Made by a program: the position numbers and the translations under genes. Below are positions 25,452 through 34,333 of a DNA stretch of 64,000 nucleotides, in pieces. The notes under the pieces are model-generated. The model was not told the origin of the DNA. It saw only the letters and a program-made list of their open reading frames with translations, and did no database searches. This DNA comes from an uncultured Roseibium sp. (GTDB lineage Bacteria > Pseudomonadota > Alphaproteobacteria > Rhizobiales > Stappiaceae). Each line of letters opens with the position of its first letter. Within the stretch, counting starts at the first letter, position 1. Where the stretch lies: contig NZ_CANLVF010000011.1 in NCBI RefSeq assembly GCF_947494555.1, forward strand, positions 1 to 64,000, written 5' to 3'.

Positions 25452-26574
25452 AGTTCCAAACCGCTCCCATGACCGCACCCGCCGTGCCGGCCAGCCACCA
25501 ATAGGCCGGGTCTGCATAGATCAGGTTGGCAACGCCGACATTGGCCAATACGCCCACCGAACAGACGGCATAGAAGGTCAACAGGCCGATCAGGGCTCTG
25601 AAACCGCTCAAGCGCCTGTCGCGATACGTCAACTGGTTGTTCAGGAAGAAGTTCGACGTCATGGCGACGAAAGACGCCGCAGTCTGAGCGATGTTGAATT
25701 CCAGTCCCCCGAGGAGGAAGAAACGCAAGGCAAGAAGATGAACGAACAACCCGCTTGCCCCGACAAGGCCGAACATCAGAAACCGCGTGGAAACGATGTC
25801 ACCGAAATACTTGGAGAGCAGCAGACCGAAATAGTCCAGCGTCACCAGCGTATCCAGCTTGCTTTCACCGTGCTGGCGTTCGCGGAACGTGAAGGGAAGT
25901 TCCTTGATGTTGAGAGTTCCGTTTGCGCTGGACACGAGATCGAGCAGGATCTTGAACCCCTGCGGCGACAGTCTTGACGCAAGCGCCTCGGCTTTGTCCC
26001 GGCGCACCATGAAAAAACCGCTCATCGGATCGCTCAAGGTCACGTTGAGGAGCTTCTGGGCCAGACCGTTTGCAATATTCGAGCCCCAGGCCCGGATCGC
26101 CGATAACCCTTCGCCGACAGTTCCGCCCGCGACTTTGCGGCTGGCGACTACCAGGTCGGTTTCATCCGACTTGATGGCCTCAAACATCTTCGGTAGCAGG
26201 CTTTCGTCATGCTGCAGGTCGGCATCCATTACGGCGACATAGGGCGCGGAAGACGACAGAATTCCTTCGATGCAGGCTCCAGAAAGTCCACGCCTGCCGA
26301 TCCTTCGGATCACCCGGATGCGGGGATCAGTCTCTGCAATAGAGCGGGCCACTTCGGTGGTTCCATCCGGGGAATTGTCGTCGACAACGATCGCCTCCCA
26401 GGCGATACTGGCAAGCGCCTTGTCGAGAAGGCCGACCAGGATCGGGATATTCTTGGCTTCGTTGAAACTGGGTAAGATGATGGAGAGTTCGGCAACGCGC
26501 GCATCGCGAGGCTGCCGGGACCCATCCCAGCTCTCGTCTTCAGTGCCTTGTGCAATGCTGGCTGCGCTTTCCAT
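25414..26574 (-). CDS. GT2 polyprenyl-phosphate sugar synthase fused to a GtrA domain
   Basis: 386 residues. Residues 35-270 are a dolichol-phosphate mannose synthase-like GT2 (IILPSFNEAKNIPILVGLLD; VVDDNSPDGT; VMDADLQHD with the DxD-type metal site). The last 120 residues form a four-helix GtrA membrane domain (FGLVGASGLFVHLLALRFFL; NFFLNNQLTYRDRR). Such fusions load a sugar on polyprenyl phosphate and help flip it. ATG 26574 follows AAGG. It is the first gene of the cluster and overlaps the GT39 gene. Confidence 0.9.
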   Translation of the reverse strand: MESAASIAQGTEDESWDGSRQPRDARVAELSIILPSFNEAKNIPILVGLLDKALASIAWEAIVVDDNSPDGTTEVARSIAETDPRIRVIRRIGRRGLSGACIEGILSSSAPYVAVMDADLQHDESLLPKMFEAIKSDETDLVVASRKVAGGTVGEGLSAIRAWGSNIANGLAQKLLNVTLSDPMSGFFMVRRDKAEALASRLSPQGFKILLDLVSSANGTLNIKELPFTFRERQHGESKLDTLVTLDYFGLLLSKYFGDIVSTRFLMFGLVGASGLFVHLLALRFFLLGGLEFNIAQTAASFVAMTSNFFLNNQLTYRDRRLSGFRALIGLLTFYAVCSVGVLANVGVANLIYADPAYWWLAGTAGAVMGAVWNYAASSALTWRKS

Positions 26575-26959
26575 ATTCCAACCTTGTTCGCCAATTTCGC
26601 CCTTGCCGGGCAGCAAGCGACATACACCTGCAGAATTGCGCGGACCATAGCCTGCCATGGGTTAAATACAAGCAAAGACGCTCTGCCCGGCTGCCGTCCC
26701 GTATCTTTCCACGCCTGTTTTGGCCTGATCCTCATTTCAGGCCTGCCCCTATTGCCTGCAAGTGTGATGCAATCAAGGCAGTGGCGGACCCTTTTCGCGC
26801 TCCGGCGTTCTCGGTCGCCAGCCCTGCCCTGTCACGAGCTTTTCTCCAACCTTGCTCTCAACCCCGCTTTCGTCTAGGACAACCGCAACTGTCTGAGTGC
26901 CGGTTGCCGCAAAATTGCTGGTGCAATCGGCCAGGAACTCGCCGGGATCTGACGACTTC
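26575..26959. other. Divergent intergenic region upstream of hisS
   Basis: 385 bp between the glycosyltransferase operon and hisS. It must hold promoters for both. I see no T-box, attenuator or clear small gene. Confidence 0.5.
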
Positions 26960-28663
26960 ATGGCCAAAAAACCGAATAAACTGAAGGCCCGCCTGCCGCG
27001 GGGCTTTCTCGACCGCTCTGCCGACGACATTCGCGCAACTGACGAGATGATCGGCAGGATCCGCGCGGTCTATGAAAAATACGGGTTTGACCCGGTCGAA
27101 ACACCGGCGTTCGAATTCACCGATTGCCTCGGCAAATTCCTGCCGGACACCGACCGTCCGAATGCGGGGGTCTTTTCGGTCCAGGACGAAGACGACCAGT
27201 GGATGAGCTTGCGTTACGACCTGACGGCTCCGCTTGCGCGCCACGTTTCGGAAAACATCAACGAGATCCAGCTGCCCTATCGCACCTACCGTGCCGGCTG
27301 GGTGTTCCGGAACGAAAAACCGGGACCGGGCCGTTTCCGCCAGTTCATGCAGTTCGATGCCGATACAGTCGGTGCCCCGGGTGTCCAGGCGGATGCGGAA
27401 ATGTGCATGATGTTCGCCGACACGATGGAAGCGCTCGGCATTCCGCGCGGCCAGTATGTCATCCGCGTCAACAACCGGAAGGTCCTCGACGGCGTTCTGG
27501 ACTCCATCGGTCTCGGCGGGGAAGAAAACGACGAGCGCCGACTGACGGTTCTAAGAGCTCTCGATAAATTCGACAAGTTCGGCGCCGATGGCGTTCGACT
27601 TCTTTTGGGTGAAGGCAGAAGAGATGAAAGTGGTGACTTCACCTCTGGCGCCAAGTTAACTGAAGAGCAGATCGATCCTCTAATCAAGTTTGCTGATTTC
27701 GAATCCATCTTAAAAGGAGCGCGCTACAGCAACGCTTTAGACGATCTCCTTGGCCCCTATCCTTTGCCGTTCCAAGAGCATCCGACTACATGGAGCGACC
27801 CCGAAAGTGTTGATTCTCATACGCAGGCTGCCTGGCAGGACAAGATTGATTCTCTATCAGCCCTTGTCGAACTGCCAAGCTCCGTCAGTGACTGTTGGAA
27901 CATCGAGAATCTGAGCATCTTCGCGTTACTGTTTGATCCCAACGAAAAGATCATCGAAGGCTTGAACGAGCTTGCCCAGATCGCTGCACTGATTGAGTCT
28001 TCGGGCTACAGTGAAGCTCAAATAAAGATCGATCCGACCGTCGTTCGCGGCCTTGAGTATTACACCGGCCCTGTCTACGAAGCCGAATTGCTGTTCGATG
28101 TCACCAATGAGAAGGGCGAGGTCGTCCAATTCGGTTCGGTTGGCGGCGGCGGACGCTACGACGGTCTCGTCAAGCGCTTCACCGGACGCGACGTTCCGGC
28201 AACCGGTTTTTCCATGGGTGTCACGCGGCTGATGACTGCCTTGAAGAACCTCGGCAAGCTGAATTCTTCGGATGTTGTCGCGCCGGTTCTGGTCACGGTG
28301 ATGGATGGCGATGTCGATGCGCTCGGCCGTTACCAGAAAATGGTTCAGGATCTCAGAAGCGCCGGTATCCGCGCAGAAATGTACCAGGGCAACTGGAAGA
28401 AGTTCGGCAACCAGCTGAAATATGCCGACCGGCGCAACTGTCCGGTCGCGATCATTCAGGGTTCGGACGAACGGAGTGTCGGTGAACTCCAGATCAAGGA
28501 CCTGATCGAGGGCAAACGTCTTTCGGAAGAAATCACCGACAACATCACGTGGCGCGAAAGCCGTCCGGCGCAGATCACGGTCAAAGAGGCAGACCTCGTT
28601 GAAACCGTGCGCGGTCTACTGGACGATCAGGCGGAAGACCGCCGGCGTCAGAGCGAGGGTTGA
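26960..28663 (+). CDS. hisS: Histidyl-tRNA synthetase with an extended, lower-GC middle section
   Basis: 567 residues, longer than the roughly 500 usual in alphaproteobacteria. Class II motifs are intact: motif 2 (YRTYRAGWVFRNEKPGPGRF), the His-binding RGLEYYTGPVYEAEL and motif 3 region (GSVGGGGRYDGLVKRF). The anticodon-binding domain is C-terminal. Roughly residues 195-360 (27541-28040) use AGA, TTA and CTA codons and look clearly lower in GC than the flanks, and this stretch carries about 60 extra residues. ATG 26960 gives the conserved start. It heads hisS-hisZ-hisG. Confidence 0.93.
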   Translation: MAKKPNKLKARLPRGFLDRSADDIRATDEMIGRIRAVYEKYGFDPVETPAFEFTDCLGKFLPDTDRPNAGVFSVQDEDDQWMSLRYDLTAPLARHVSENINEIQLPYRTYRAGWVFRNEKPGPGRFRQFMQFDADTVGAPGVQADAEMCMMFADTMEALGIPRGQYVIRVNNRKVLDGVLDSIGLGGEENDERRLTVLRALDKFDKFGADGVRLLLGEGRRDESGDFTSGAKLTEEQIDPLIKFADFESILKGARYSNALDDLLGPYPLPFQEHPTTWSDPESVDSHTQAAWQDKIDSLSALVELPSSVSDCWNIENLSIFALLFDPNEKIIEGLNELAQIAALIESSGYSEAQIKIDPTVVRGLEYYTGPVYEAELLFDVTNEKGEVVQFGSVGGGGRYDGLVKRFTGRDVPATGFSMGVTRLMTALKNLGKLNSSDVVAPVLVTVMDGDVDALGRYQKMVQDLRSAGIRAEMYQGNWKKFGNQLKYADRRNCPVAIIQGSDERSVGELQIKDLIEGKRLSEEITDNITWRESRPAQITVKEADLVETVRGLLDDQAEDRRRQSEG

Positions 28664-28666
28664 ACA

Positions 28667-29824
28667 ATGGCGGCGGCTCAAACAAGCGGTTTGGACCCAA
28701 AGAAGATCGAAACTGTGCTGGCTCTGTTAAAGGATGCCGGACATGATCTCGTGAACCCGCCGATCCTGCAGCCGGCCGACGTTTTTCTCGATCTGACAGG
28801 CGAGGACATCCGCCGCAGACTGTATCTGACCCAGGGATCCGGCGGCACGGACCTTTGTCTGCGTCCGGACTTCACTATTCCCGTTGGCCGCCAGCATGTC
28901 GCCTCCGGCAAAGCGAAGCTTCCCGCCGCCTATTGTTACAACGGGCCTGTGTTCCGTCAGAGGCCGGACGGGCTTGGCGAGATTCCGCAACTTGGCGCGG
29001 AGAGCCTCGGCAGAACGGATACTGCAGAGGCCGATGCAGATCTGCTTGCACTTTCAGATCGTGCACTGGACGCCTTTGGTGCTTCGGGCATGTCCATTCG
29101 CATTGGAGACGAGGCGCTCTTTGCCGCCGTCCTCACAGGATTGGATCTGCCAAAGGTCTGGCGCCGGCGGCTTCGCGACCTCTTCGGCGAAACGGACAAG
29201 CTGACATCGGCGATTGATCGTATGGCCGGCAACAGTTCCACCGACGAAGACAACCGGGATGTCCGTCTCGGATTTCTGTCAGCGTTGGAAGGCGCTGACC
29301 CGGCAGCGGCGCACGCCGTCGTGGAAGACCTTCTGTCAATCGCAGGCATCTCTGCGGTCGGCGGCCGGACACCAAGTGAAATCGCCGACCGCTTCCTGGA
29401 ACAAGCCGCGCTTGCAAGCGGTGCGCGCGGGCACGATCAGGCGGCAAAGACGCTGCGTGCTTATCTCGCCCTCAAAGCCGATGGCGATGCAGCCGTGAAG
29501 GCGCTCAGGGACTTCAGCACCTCCAACAAACTGGACCTGGACGCGCCTATTGCAGCGTTCGAGCGCCGATTGTCAGCCTTGGCGGCAAAAGGGATTGCGC
29601 CATCGCGTGTGACCTTCGCCGCAGAGTTCGGCCGCCGGCTTGACTACTATTCCGGCTTCGTCTTTGAAATCCATGCAGCTTCCGCTGAGATTGGAGGACC
29701 GCTGGTTGGCGGGGGCCGTTACGACAAGTTGCTGACGTTGCTCGGCGCGGGTGAAAATGTTCCGGCCATCGGCTTTTCCATGTGGCTGGACCGGATTGCC
29801 GCGAGTATCGAGGGCAAGAGCTGA
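28667..29824 (+). CDS. hisZ: ATP phosphoribosyltransferase regulatory subunit
   Basis: 385 residues, a catalytically inactive paralogue of histidyl-tRNA synthetase. It has the HisRS-like core (LRPDFTIPVGRQHVASGKAK; AEFGRRLDYYSGFVFEIHA; GGPLVGGGRYDKLLTLLGAG, each near motif positions) but lacks the anticodon domain. It pairs with HisG to form the feedback-regulated first enzyme of histidine synthesis. It starts 4 bp after hisS and ends 4 bp before hisG. Confidence 0.92.
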   Translation: MAAAQTSGLDPKKIETVLALLKDAGHDLVNPPILQPADVFLDLTGEDIRRRLYLTQGSGGTDLCLRPDFTIPVGRQHVASGKAKLPAAYCYNGPVFRQRPDGLGEIPQLGAESLGRTDTAEADADLLALSDRALDAFGASGMSIRIGDEALFAAVLTGLDLPKVWRRRLRDLFGETDKLTSAIDRMAGNSSTDEDNRDVRLGFLSALEGADPAAAHAVVEDLLSIAGISAVGGRTPSEIADRFLEQAALASGARGHDQAAKTLRAYLALKADGDAAVKALRDFSTSNKLDLDAPIAAFERRLSALAAKGIAPSRVTFAAEFGRRLDYYSGFVFEIHAASAEIGGPLVGGGRYDKLLTLLGAGENVPAIGFSMWLDRIAASIEGKS

Positions 29825-29827
29825 ACC

Positions 29828-30796
29828 ATGAGCAAGCTGATCATCGCCATTCCTTCCAAGGGCCGCCTGCAGGAAAACACGCACGCGTTTTTCGGGCGCG
29901 CCGGTCTGAAGGTTCTTCAGCCAGGCGGCGCGCGTAACTACAGCGGCGCGATCAAGGGTCTCGACACGGTCGAGATAGCCTTTCTCTCCGCCTCCGAGAT
30001 TGCGCGGGCGCTTTCTGACGGCTCGGTTCATTTCGGCGTCACCGGGCTCGATCTTGTCGAAGAAAACATTTCCGACCCGTCTGCGACGGTTCACATCGTC
30101 ACGCCTCTCGGTTTCGGACCGGCTGATGTGGTCGTTGCAGTGCCCAAGGCGTGGATCGATGTAGAGACAATGGCCGACCTCAGCGATGTCGCCTCCGATT
30201 TCCGAAGCCGGCACGGACGGCGCCTGCGTGTTGCCACCAAATACGTCAATCTTACACGTTCCTTTTTCGCCAGGAACGGGATCGCCGACTACCGCATCGT
30301 GGAAAGCGCCGGTGCGACAGAGGGAACGCCCGCGGCCGGTGCAGCTGAACTCATTGTCGACATCACGACAACCGGCTCCACTCTTCATGCAAACAACCTG
30401 AAGATCCTGAGCGACGGTGTGATCCTCAAGAGCCAGGCCAACCTGGTGGCGTCTCTCAACGCCGACTGGAGTGCTGCGGCCCTTTCAGGAGCCCGCGCCA
30501 TCCTTGACCGCATTGCCGCGGAAGAGGCTGCCAGAAACGTCAAACTGGTCAAAGCCGTCGTCGACGATCGCACCCAGGCGCTTCGCTCCGTCAGCAATGT
30601 CGGCGCAATCCAGCGGTTTTCGGAAAGCGACGATCCACGCCGCGTCAACGTGCTGTGTCCCAAGGATGCGGTCGCCGATTGCGCCCAGCTTCTGATCGAG
30701 GAAGGCGCCGACACGGTAACGGTCGAGTCGCTTGATTACGTTTTTTCGCGTGAGAACCCGCTTTTCGCACCGCTAAAAGACAAGGTGGACAGGTAA
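29828..30796 (+). CDS. hisG: ATP phosphoribosyltransferase catalytic subunit
   Basis: 322 residues. Converts ATP and PRPP to phosphoribosyl-ATP. HisG signatures seen: IAIPSKGRLQENTHAFFGRA, VHFGVTGLDLVEENI, and the PRPP loop GTPAAGAAELIVDITTTGST. It is longer than the roughly 230-residue short form that usually pairs with HisZ and carries an extra C-terminal region of about 90 residues, as in some alphaproteobacteria. Third gene of the hisS-hisZ-hisG operon. Confidence 0.92.
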   Translation: MSKLIIAIPSKGRLQENTHAFFGRAGLKVLQPGGARNYSGAIKGLDTVEIAFLSASEIARALSDGSVHFGVTGLDLVEENISDPSATVHIVTPLGFGPADVVVAVPKAWIDVETMADLSDVASDFRSRHGRRLRVATKYVNLTRSFFARNGIADYRIVESAGATEGTPAAGAAELIVDITTTGSTLHANNLKILSDGVILKSQANLVASLNADWSAAALSGARAILDRIAAEEAARNVKLVKAVVDDRTQALRSVSNVGAIQRFSESDDPRRVNVLCPKDAVADCAQLLIEEGADTVTVESLDYVFSRENPLFAPLKDKVDR

Positions 30797-30806
30797 GCAC
30801 CAGCTT

Positions 30807-30831
30807 GTGCCGAAGCTATCGCTTCAGGCAC
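30807..30831. terminator. Hairpin between convergent hisG and flavodoxin genes
   Basis: GTGCCGAAGC / GCTTC-A-GGCAC forms a 10-bp stem with a one-base bulge and TATC loop. There is no strong T-run, so its terminator role is uncertain. Confidence 0.4.
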
Positions 30832-30835
30832 CGGC

Positions 30836-31360
30836 TCACTTTTTCACAAAATCCGACACGGTTGCATCAAGCGCATCCCAATCGGTGAACTCGCGTGTTT
30901 GAGCGAGCTCCTCATTGACGTGGCCGGCGAGATCGCCTTCCAGCAAAGCCGATTTTTCGAACCAGTCGTAGTTTCCGGGCTTGACTGCACCGGCCACCAA
31001 TACCGTTTCAGACGGTTGCCAGCTTGACGCTTTTTGGAAGGCGTTGATGTATCCCCTGGCTTCTTCCCTGGTGTCCGGGAAAGCTGCCGCCAGGCTCACG
31101 CTCACAAACAGCGTGGGCATCTTGTTGAGCTGCTCCCTATTTGCAAAGGTGAACAACTCGAGATCACTCTGGTGCTGTGCTGAATGAACGGAGCCAGCGA
31201 TAATGGTTTTGTCAAAATCCGAAACGGCGAGACCGCCTGAAACGTTCCGCACGTTGTGATACCGGACGATGTGATCGCCGGCCGACAGACGTGTCCCAAT
31301 ATGTTTCGCGACCTTTTCGGTGTGTCCCTCGGTGGATGCGTAGGCAATCAGAATATTCAA
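30836..31360 (-). CDS. Flavodoxin-domain protein (HemG-like)
   Basis: 174 residues. The FMN phosphate loop is visible at the start (NILIAYASTEGHTEKVAKHI, the T/S-x-T-G-x-T pattern as STEGHT). FVSVSLAAAFPDTREEARGY resembles HemG-type menaquinone-dependent protoporphyrinogen oxidases. It starts with TTG after AGGTG. HemG function is not certain: many alphaproteobacteria carry such proteins beside other protoporphyrinogen oxidases. Confidence 0.78.
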   Translation of the reverse strand: MNILIAYASTEGHTEKVAKHIGTRLSAGDHIVRYHNVRNVSGGLAVSDFDKTIIAGSVHSAQHQSDLELFTFANREQLNKMPTLFVSVSLAAAFPDTREEARGYINAFQKASSWQPSETVLVAGAVKPGNYDWFEKSALLEGDLAGHVNEELAQTREFTDWDALDATVSDFVKK

Positions 31361-31729
31361 GTCAGCACCTGTCCACTTGCATTCAACATATCTACGCTAG
31401 CGCAAGGCGTGGCCGCCGATGATCCGTATCATCACGTGTTTTCACCGTCCAAATCGCGGCAAATTGTCCAACCAACGCCGAACAACGCCGAAAACATTTG
31501 CCTCATGAACGTGAGAGTTCTCAACGCCAGGATCAAGTTTCCCGAGCGGTTGGAACGAGGGGCGATCTCACATTAATCGAGTACGGCATTGGTTCTCGGC
31601 AAACGCTCAATCTCACCTCTTCACCTTCCAGAAGATGACGAAAGCCGCCTGAGTTGCGTCTTCAGTTTGCCACGCCCTTTGAAGTGATGGCAGACTTGCT
31701 CCAGCGATTGAGCGGAGGCTCCGAAACTC
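31361..31729. other. Gene-free intergenic region
   Basis: 369 bp between a divergent flavodoxin gene and the 676-residue protein. The only structure noticed is a short direct repeat AACGCCGAACAACGCCGAA near 31474-31492. Confidence 0.5.
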
Positions 31730-33760
31730 ATGAGTCAGTCGAACAACATTGCGAATGCCATCCGGCTGCTGGTGGCCATGAGCGGAATGGCTTCAGCTCC
31801 CGGCCCGAAGGCCGGTCTCGGCGTCTATGACGCCATTCGCAAACTCGCATCACGCCCACCGAAGTCAGTCGCCGCCATGGCAACCGATCTGATTGTGGCA
31901 GCCGACGCCCTGTTCAGCGACTTTCGCGACGCGCCGCAAGATGCGGACGCGCGTTTCATGCAAATAGTCGAGATCGGTCTGCTGGATCCGGGTGAGATCA
32001 CGGCAGCGGATATGGATCCGGCCGCCTGCGCCGATGCAATGCTTGCAAAAATCACCGACGGAAACGATCCGACGGGAGAACTGCGCCAGACCAACATGAA
32101 GGACCTGTTTCTTGCGATTGTAGTGCCGACGCTGGCTCCGCTCCTGCGCACGAAAGAATACGCGGCCGACCTGACGCCAGCATGTATGGCGGACTTGCTT
32201 CAGACAGCGCACCGCATGGAGCACAAGATCGACAGTGTCTCGGAGCGGCTCGACAACCTGGAAACTCAAACGCGCGATACGCTCGAAGCACTGGCCTTGA
32301 GGTTCGGCGAACCTGAACCGGAAACAATGTCACTTCCGGATCTTCGCGCTTTTCTGAACGGCAAGGCACGCGACTATCGCGCCCTCAAAAAGGAAGTCAA
32401 AGCCCTTCGCGGAACCAGCCAGCGCATTGACAACGTTCTGTCAGCGGTCGATGCGGCGATCGCGAAGCTGGATCTGGAAGAAGCCGACCGCCTCCTGCGG
32501 TCAATCCGCGAGACGACGAATGACACTTTGCGGAAGCCCCTTGAAGACAACGCGAGGGTTATGGAAACGCAGGCGCATGTTGCATTTCTGCGCGGCAATC
32601 CGCAACAAGCAAGGCAATTGCTGGTCGATGCCGCAAACAGCCTCGCAGTTGTGGACGTGGCTGAAAGTCATCGCCGGAAATTCGACGCGGCCAGGCAGGT
32701 ACAAGCTTATGGATCTACCTATGGCGGCACGGCCATTGCAGAAGCAATCGAGCTGGCCGAAAGTGCGATCCCTGACGCTATGGGAGCGGTTCCTGTTGGT
32801 GAACTGTTTGCGATGAACCATGACTATGCAACCATGCTCGAAGCGCAGGGGCGTATGCTGGCCGGGATAGCTGCAACAGCCTGTTTTGACCGGGCCGCAG
32901 AGATTTATGGCTTTCTCCTCAAGACCCTGGAAATCGACGGTGGAAACGAGCCGACACGTGCGGCCGTTTTGACAAGCCTTGCCGGCGTTCTGACAGAAAA
33001 GGCGCGGCGTGATCCCGGTCCGCCCGCTGAAGCCCTCCTCAAAGACGCAGAACGCTATCACGAAGAGGCAATTGCGATACTCGACGTGGAAGTGGATCGC
33101 GGAAACTGGATCGCCGCAAAATCCGGACTTGCAGCGACCCTTAGGCACCTCGCCGGGACCGACCCTCAAACGGGACACGCTTATCTGGGCCGGGCTGCGG
33201 ATGTGTTGGCGGAAATCGACAGTTATCTCTCGCGACATGATACGCCTGATGAATGGCGGATCAATCGCTACAACCAGGCGAACATTCTGGCGCGCATTGC
33301 CGTCCATCTCGAGGACACCGAGCGATCGGCAGTTCTTCAGACAGCATTCCGATATTACACGGAAGCACTCGAACTGCTCTCCCCCGAGGACAATCCCATC
33401 GACTGGTCATCAACCCTTTTTGGCCGCGCGCTCTGCCTTTCCTTAATGGGAAATGCGGGCGGTGAGGAAGGATTGATTGCGATGCGGTCGGCGACCGCTG
33501 ACCTGCAACAAGTCCTTGAAATCCAGCAGAAGACCGGATCCGTCTACCAGGCGTCACAAACGCTCGTCACGATCGCAGCCGTGCTGGAAAACATGGCCGA
33601 CATGGAAGACTGCCCGGAGCCGTTGGCAGAACTCAAAAAAGCCGAGCAATTCCTGGAGCTGGCGATCAATTCCTTCAACGATGCGGAAGCCGAAGCGGAC
33701 CTTGCAGAAGAAAGTCTTGCGTTGGAGAGAGTGAGAAGCAAACGGGCCGCGCTTGCATAA
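31730..33760 (+). CDS. Large hypothetical protein with coiled-coil and TPR-like repeats
   Basis: 676 residues, not recognised. No signal peptide or membrane segment. Residues 1-150 are a helical Ala-rich domain. Residues 160-290 contain coiled coil (LQTAHRMEHKIDSVSERLDN; YRALKKEVKALRGTSQRIDN). From about 300 to the end helix pairs of TPR type recur (LLVDAANSLAVVDVAESHRR; AFRYYTEALELL; ADLQQVLEIQQKTGS). GGAGG lies about 11 bases before the ATG. It stands alone. A scaffold or sensor role would fit the fold class, but no function can be given. Confidence 0.8.
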   Translation: MSQSNNIANAIRLLVAMSGMASAPGPKAGLGVYDAIRKLASRPPKSVAAMATDLIVAADALFSDFRDAPQDADARFMQIVEIGLLDPGEITAADMDPAACADAMLAKITDGNDPTGELRQTNMKDLFLAIVVPTLAPLLRTKEYAADLTPACMADLLQTAHRMEHKIDSVSERLDNLETQTRDTLEALALRFGEPEPETMSLPDLRAFLNGKARDYRALKKEVKALRGTSQRIDNVLSAVDAAIAKLDLEEADRLLRSIRETTNDTLRKPLEDNARVMETQAHVAFLRGNPQQARQLLVDAANSLAVVDVAESHRRKFDAARQVQAYGSTYGGTAIAEAIELAESAIPDAMGAVPVGELFAMNHDYATMLEAQGRMLAGIAATACFDRAAEIYGFLLKTLEIDGGNEPTRAAVLTSLAGVLTEKARRDPGPPAEALLKDAERYHEEAIAILDVEVDRGNWIAAKSGLAATLRHLAGTDPQTGHAYLGRAADVLAEIDSYLSRHDTPDEWRINRYNQANILARIAVHLEDTERSAVLQTAFRYYTEALELLSPEDNPIDWSSTLFGRALCLSLMGNAGGEEGLIAMRSATADLQQVLEIQQKTGSVYQASQTLVTIAAVLENMADMEDCPEPLAELKKAEQFLELAINSFNDAEAEADLAEESLALERVRSKRAALA

Positions 33761-33825
33761 GCGTTGTACCACTTATTGACCCAGATCCTGCCGCCAGCTG
33801 GCCTAAAACTTCGCCGCTGCCTCGT

Positions 33826-34191
33826 CTAAACGCCCATGTGCTGTCCAAAGCGGATGTTGTAGCCATTCAGGTCGGTCGCGTTGAATTCGCGCATACCCCA
33901 GGGATAGGTTTCCGGCTCACGGGCAATCGCGACCGAATTTTCCCGGGCACGTTGATACATCGCTTCCAGATTGTCGATGTCGAAGTAGAGCCAGTTTTCA
34001 TTCAATTGCGATGCGCCTTTCCAGAAATGGACACACGCGTCTCCCAGCAGGATGGCTCCATGTGTGGGCGGGTCGCCCCACAAAAATCTTATCTTGAAGC
34101 CGAGCTTGTCCACGTACCAGTTGCAGGTTTCTTCGATATCCGGTGCGGCAAGGGTCGGATAAACCGCTGTACATTTTACCGTTTCAGACAT
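33826..34191 (-). CDS. VOC-family (glyoxalase/bleomycin resistance-like) protein
   Basis: 121 residues with two beta-alpha-beta3 repeats: YPTLAAPDIEETCNWYVDKL and GFKIRFLW in the first, YFDIDNLEAMYQRARENSVA and MREFNATDLNGYNIRFGQ in the second. Metal-binding His/Glu positions are only partly visible. GGGAGG precedes ATG 34191. It is 142 bp downstream of the Tag gene on the same strand. Substrate unknown. Confidence 0.85.
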   Translation of the reverse strand: MSETVKCTAVYPTLAAPDIEETCNWYVDKLGFKIRFLWGDPPTHGAILLGDACVHFWKGASQLNENWLYFDIDNLEAMYQRARENSVAIAREPETYPWGMREFNATDLNGYNIRFGQHMGV

Positions 34192-34333
34192 TTGAACACC
34201 TCCCTGTTTAGGAACCGGGGCACTTTCATCACGACAATGCACAAATCGCTTTGCGGATGGCGTCGCTATTGTGTCAAGGCACAATGACGGATTGCAACAC
34301 CCGTCCCCGTTGCGCGCCCGCCCAACCGCCGAG

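Noticed and set aside
30807..30831. Strong intrinsic terminator for hisG
   Set aside because: A stem exists but no convincing T-run follows; kept only as a low-confidence hairpin.
31474..31492. CRISPR-like or VNTR array
   Set aside because: Only two short copies of AACGCCGAAC-type sequence are present, with no regular spacers.
31361..31729. Search for a defence system or mobile element next to the 676-residue protein
   Set aside because: No second gene, transposase, integrase, attachment repeat or clear composition shift was found around it.
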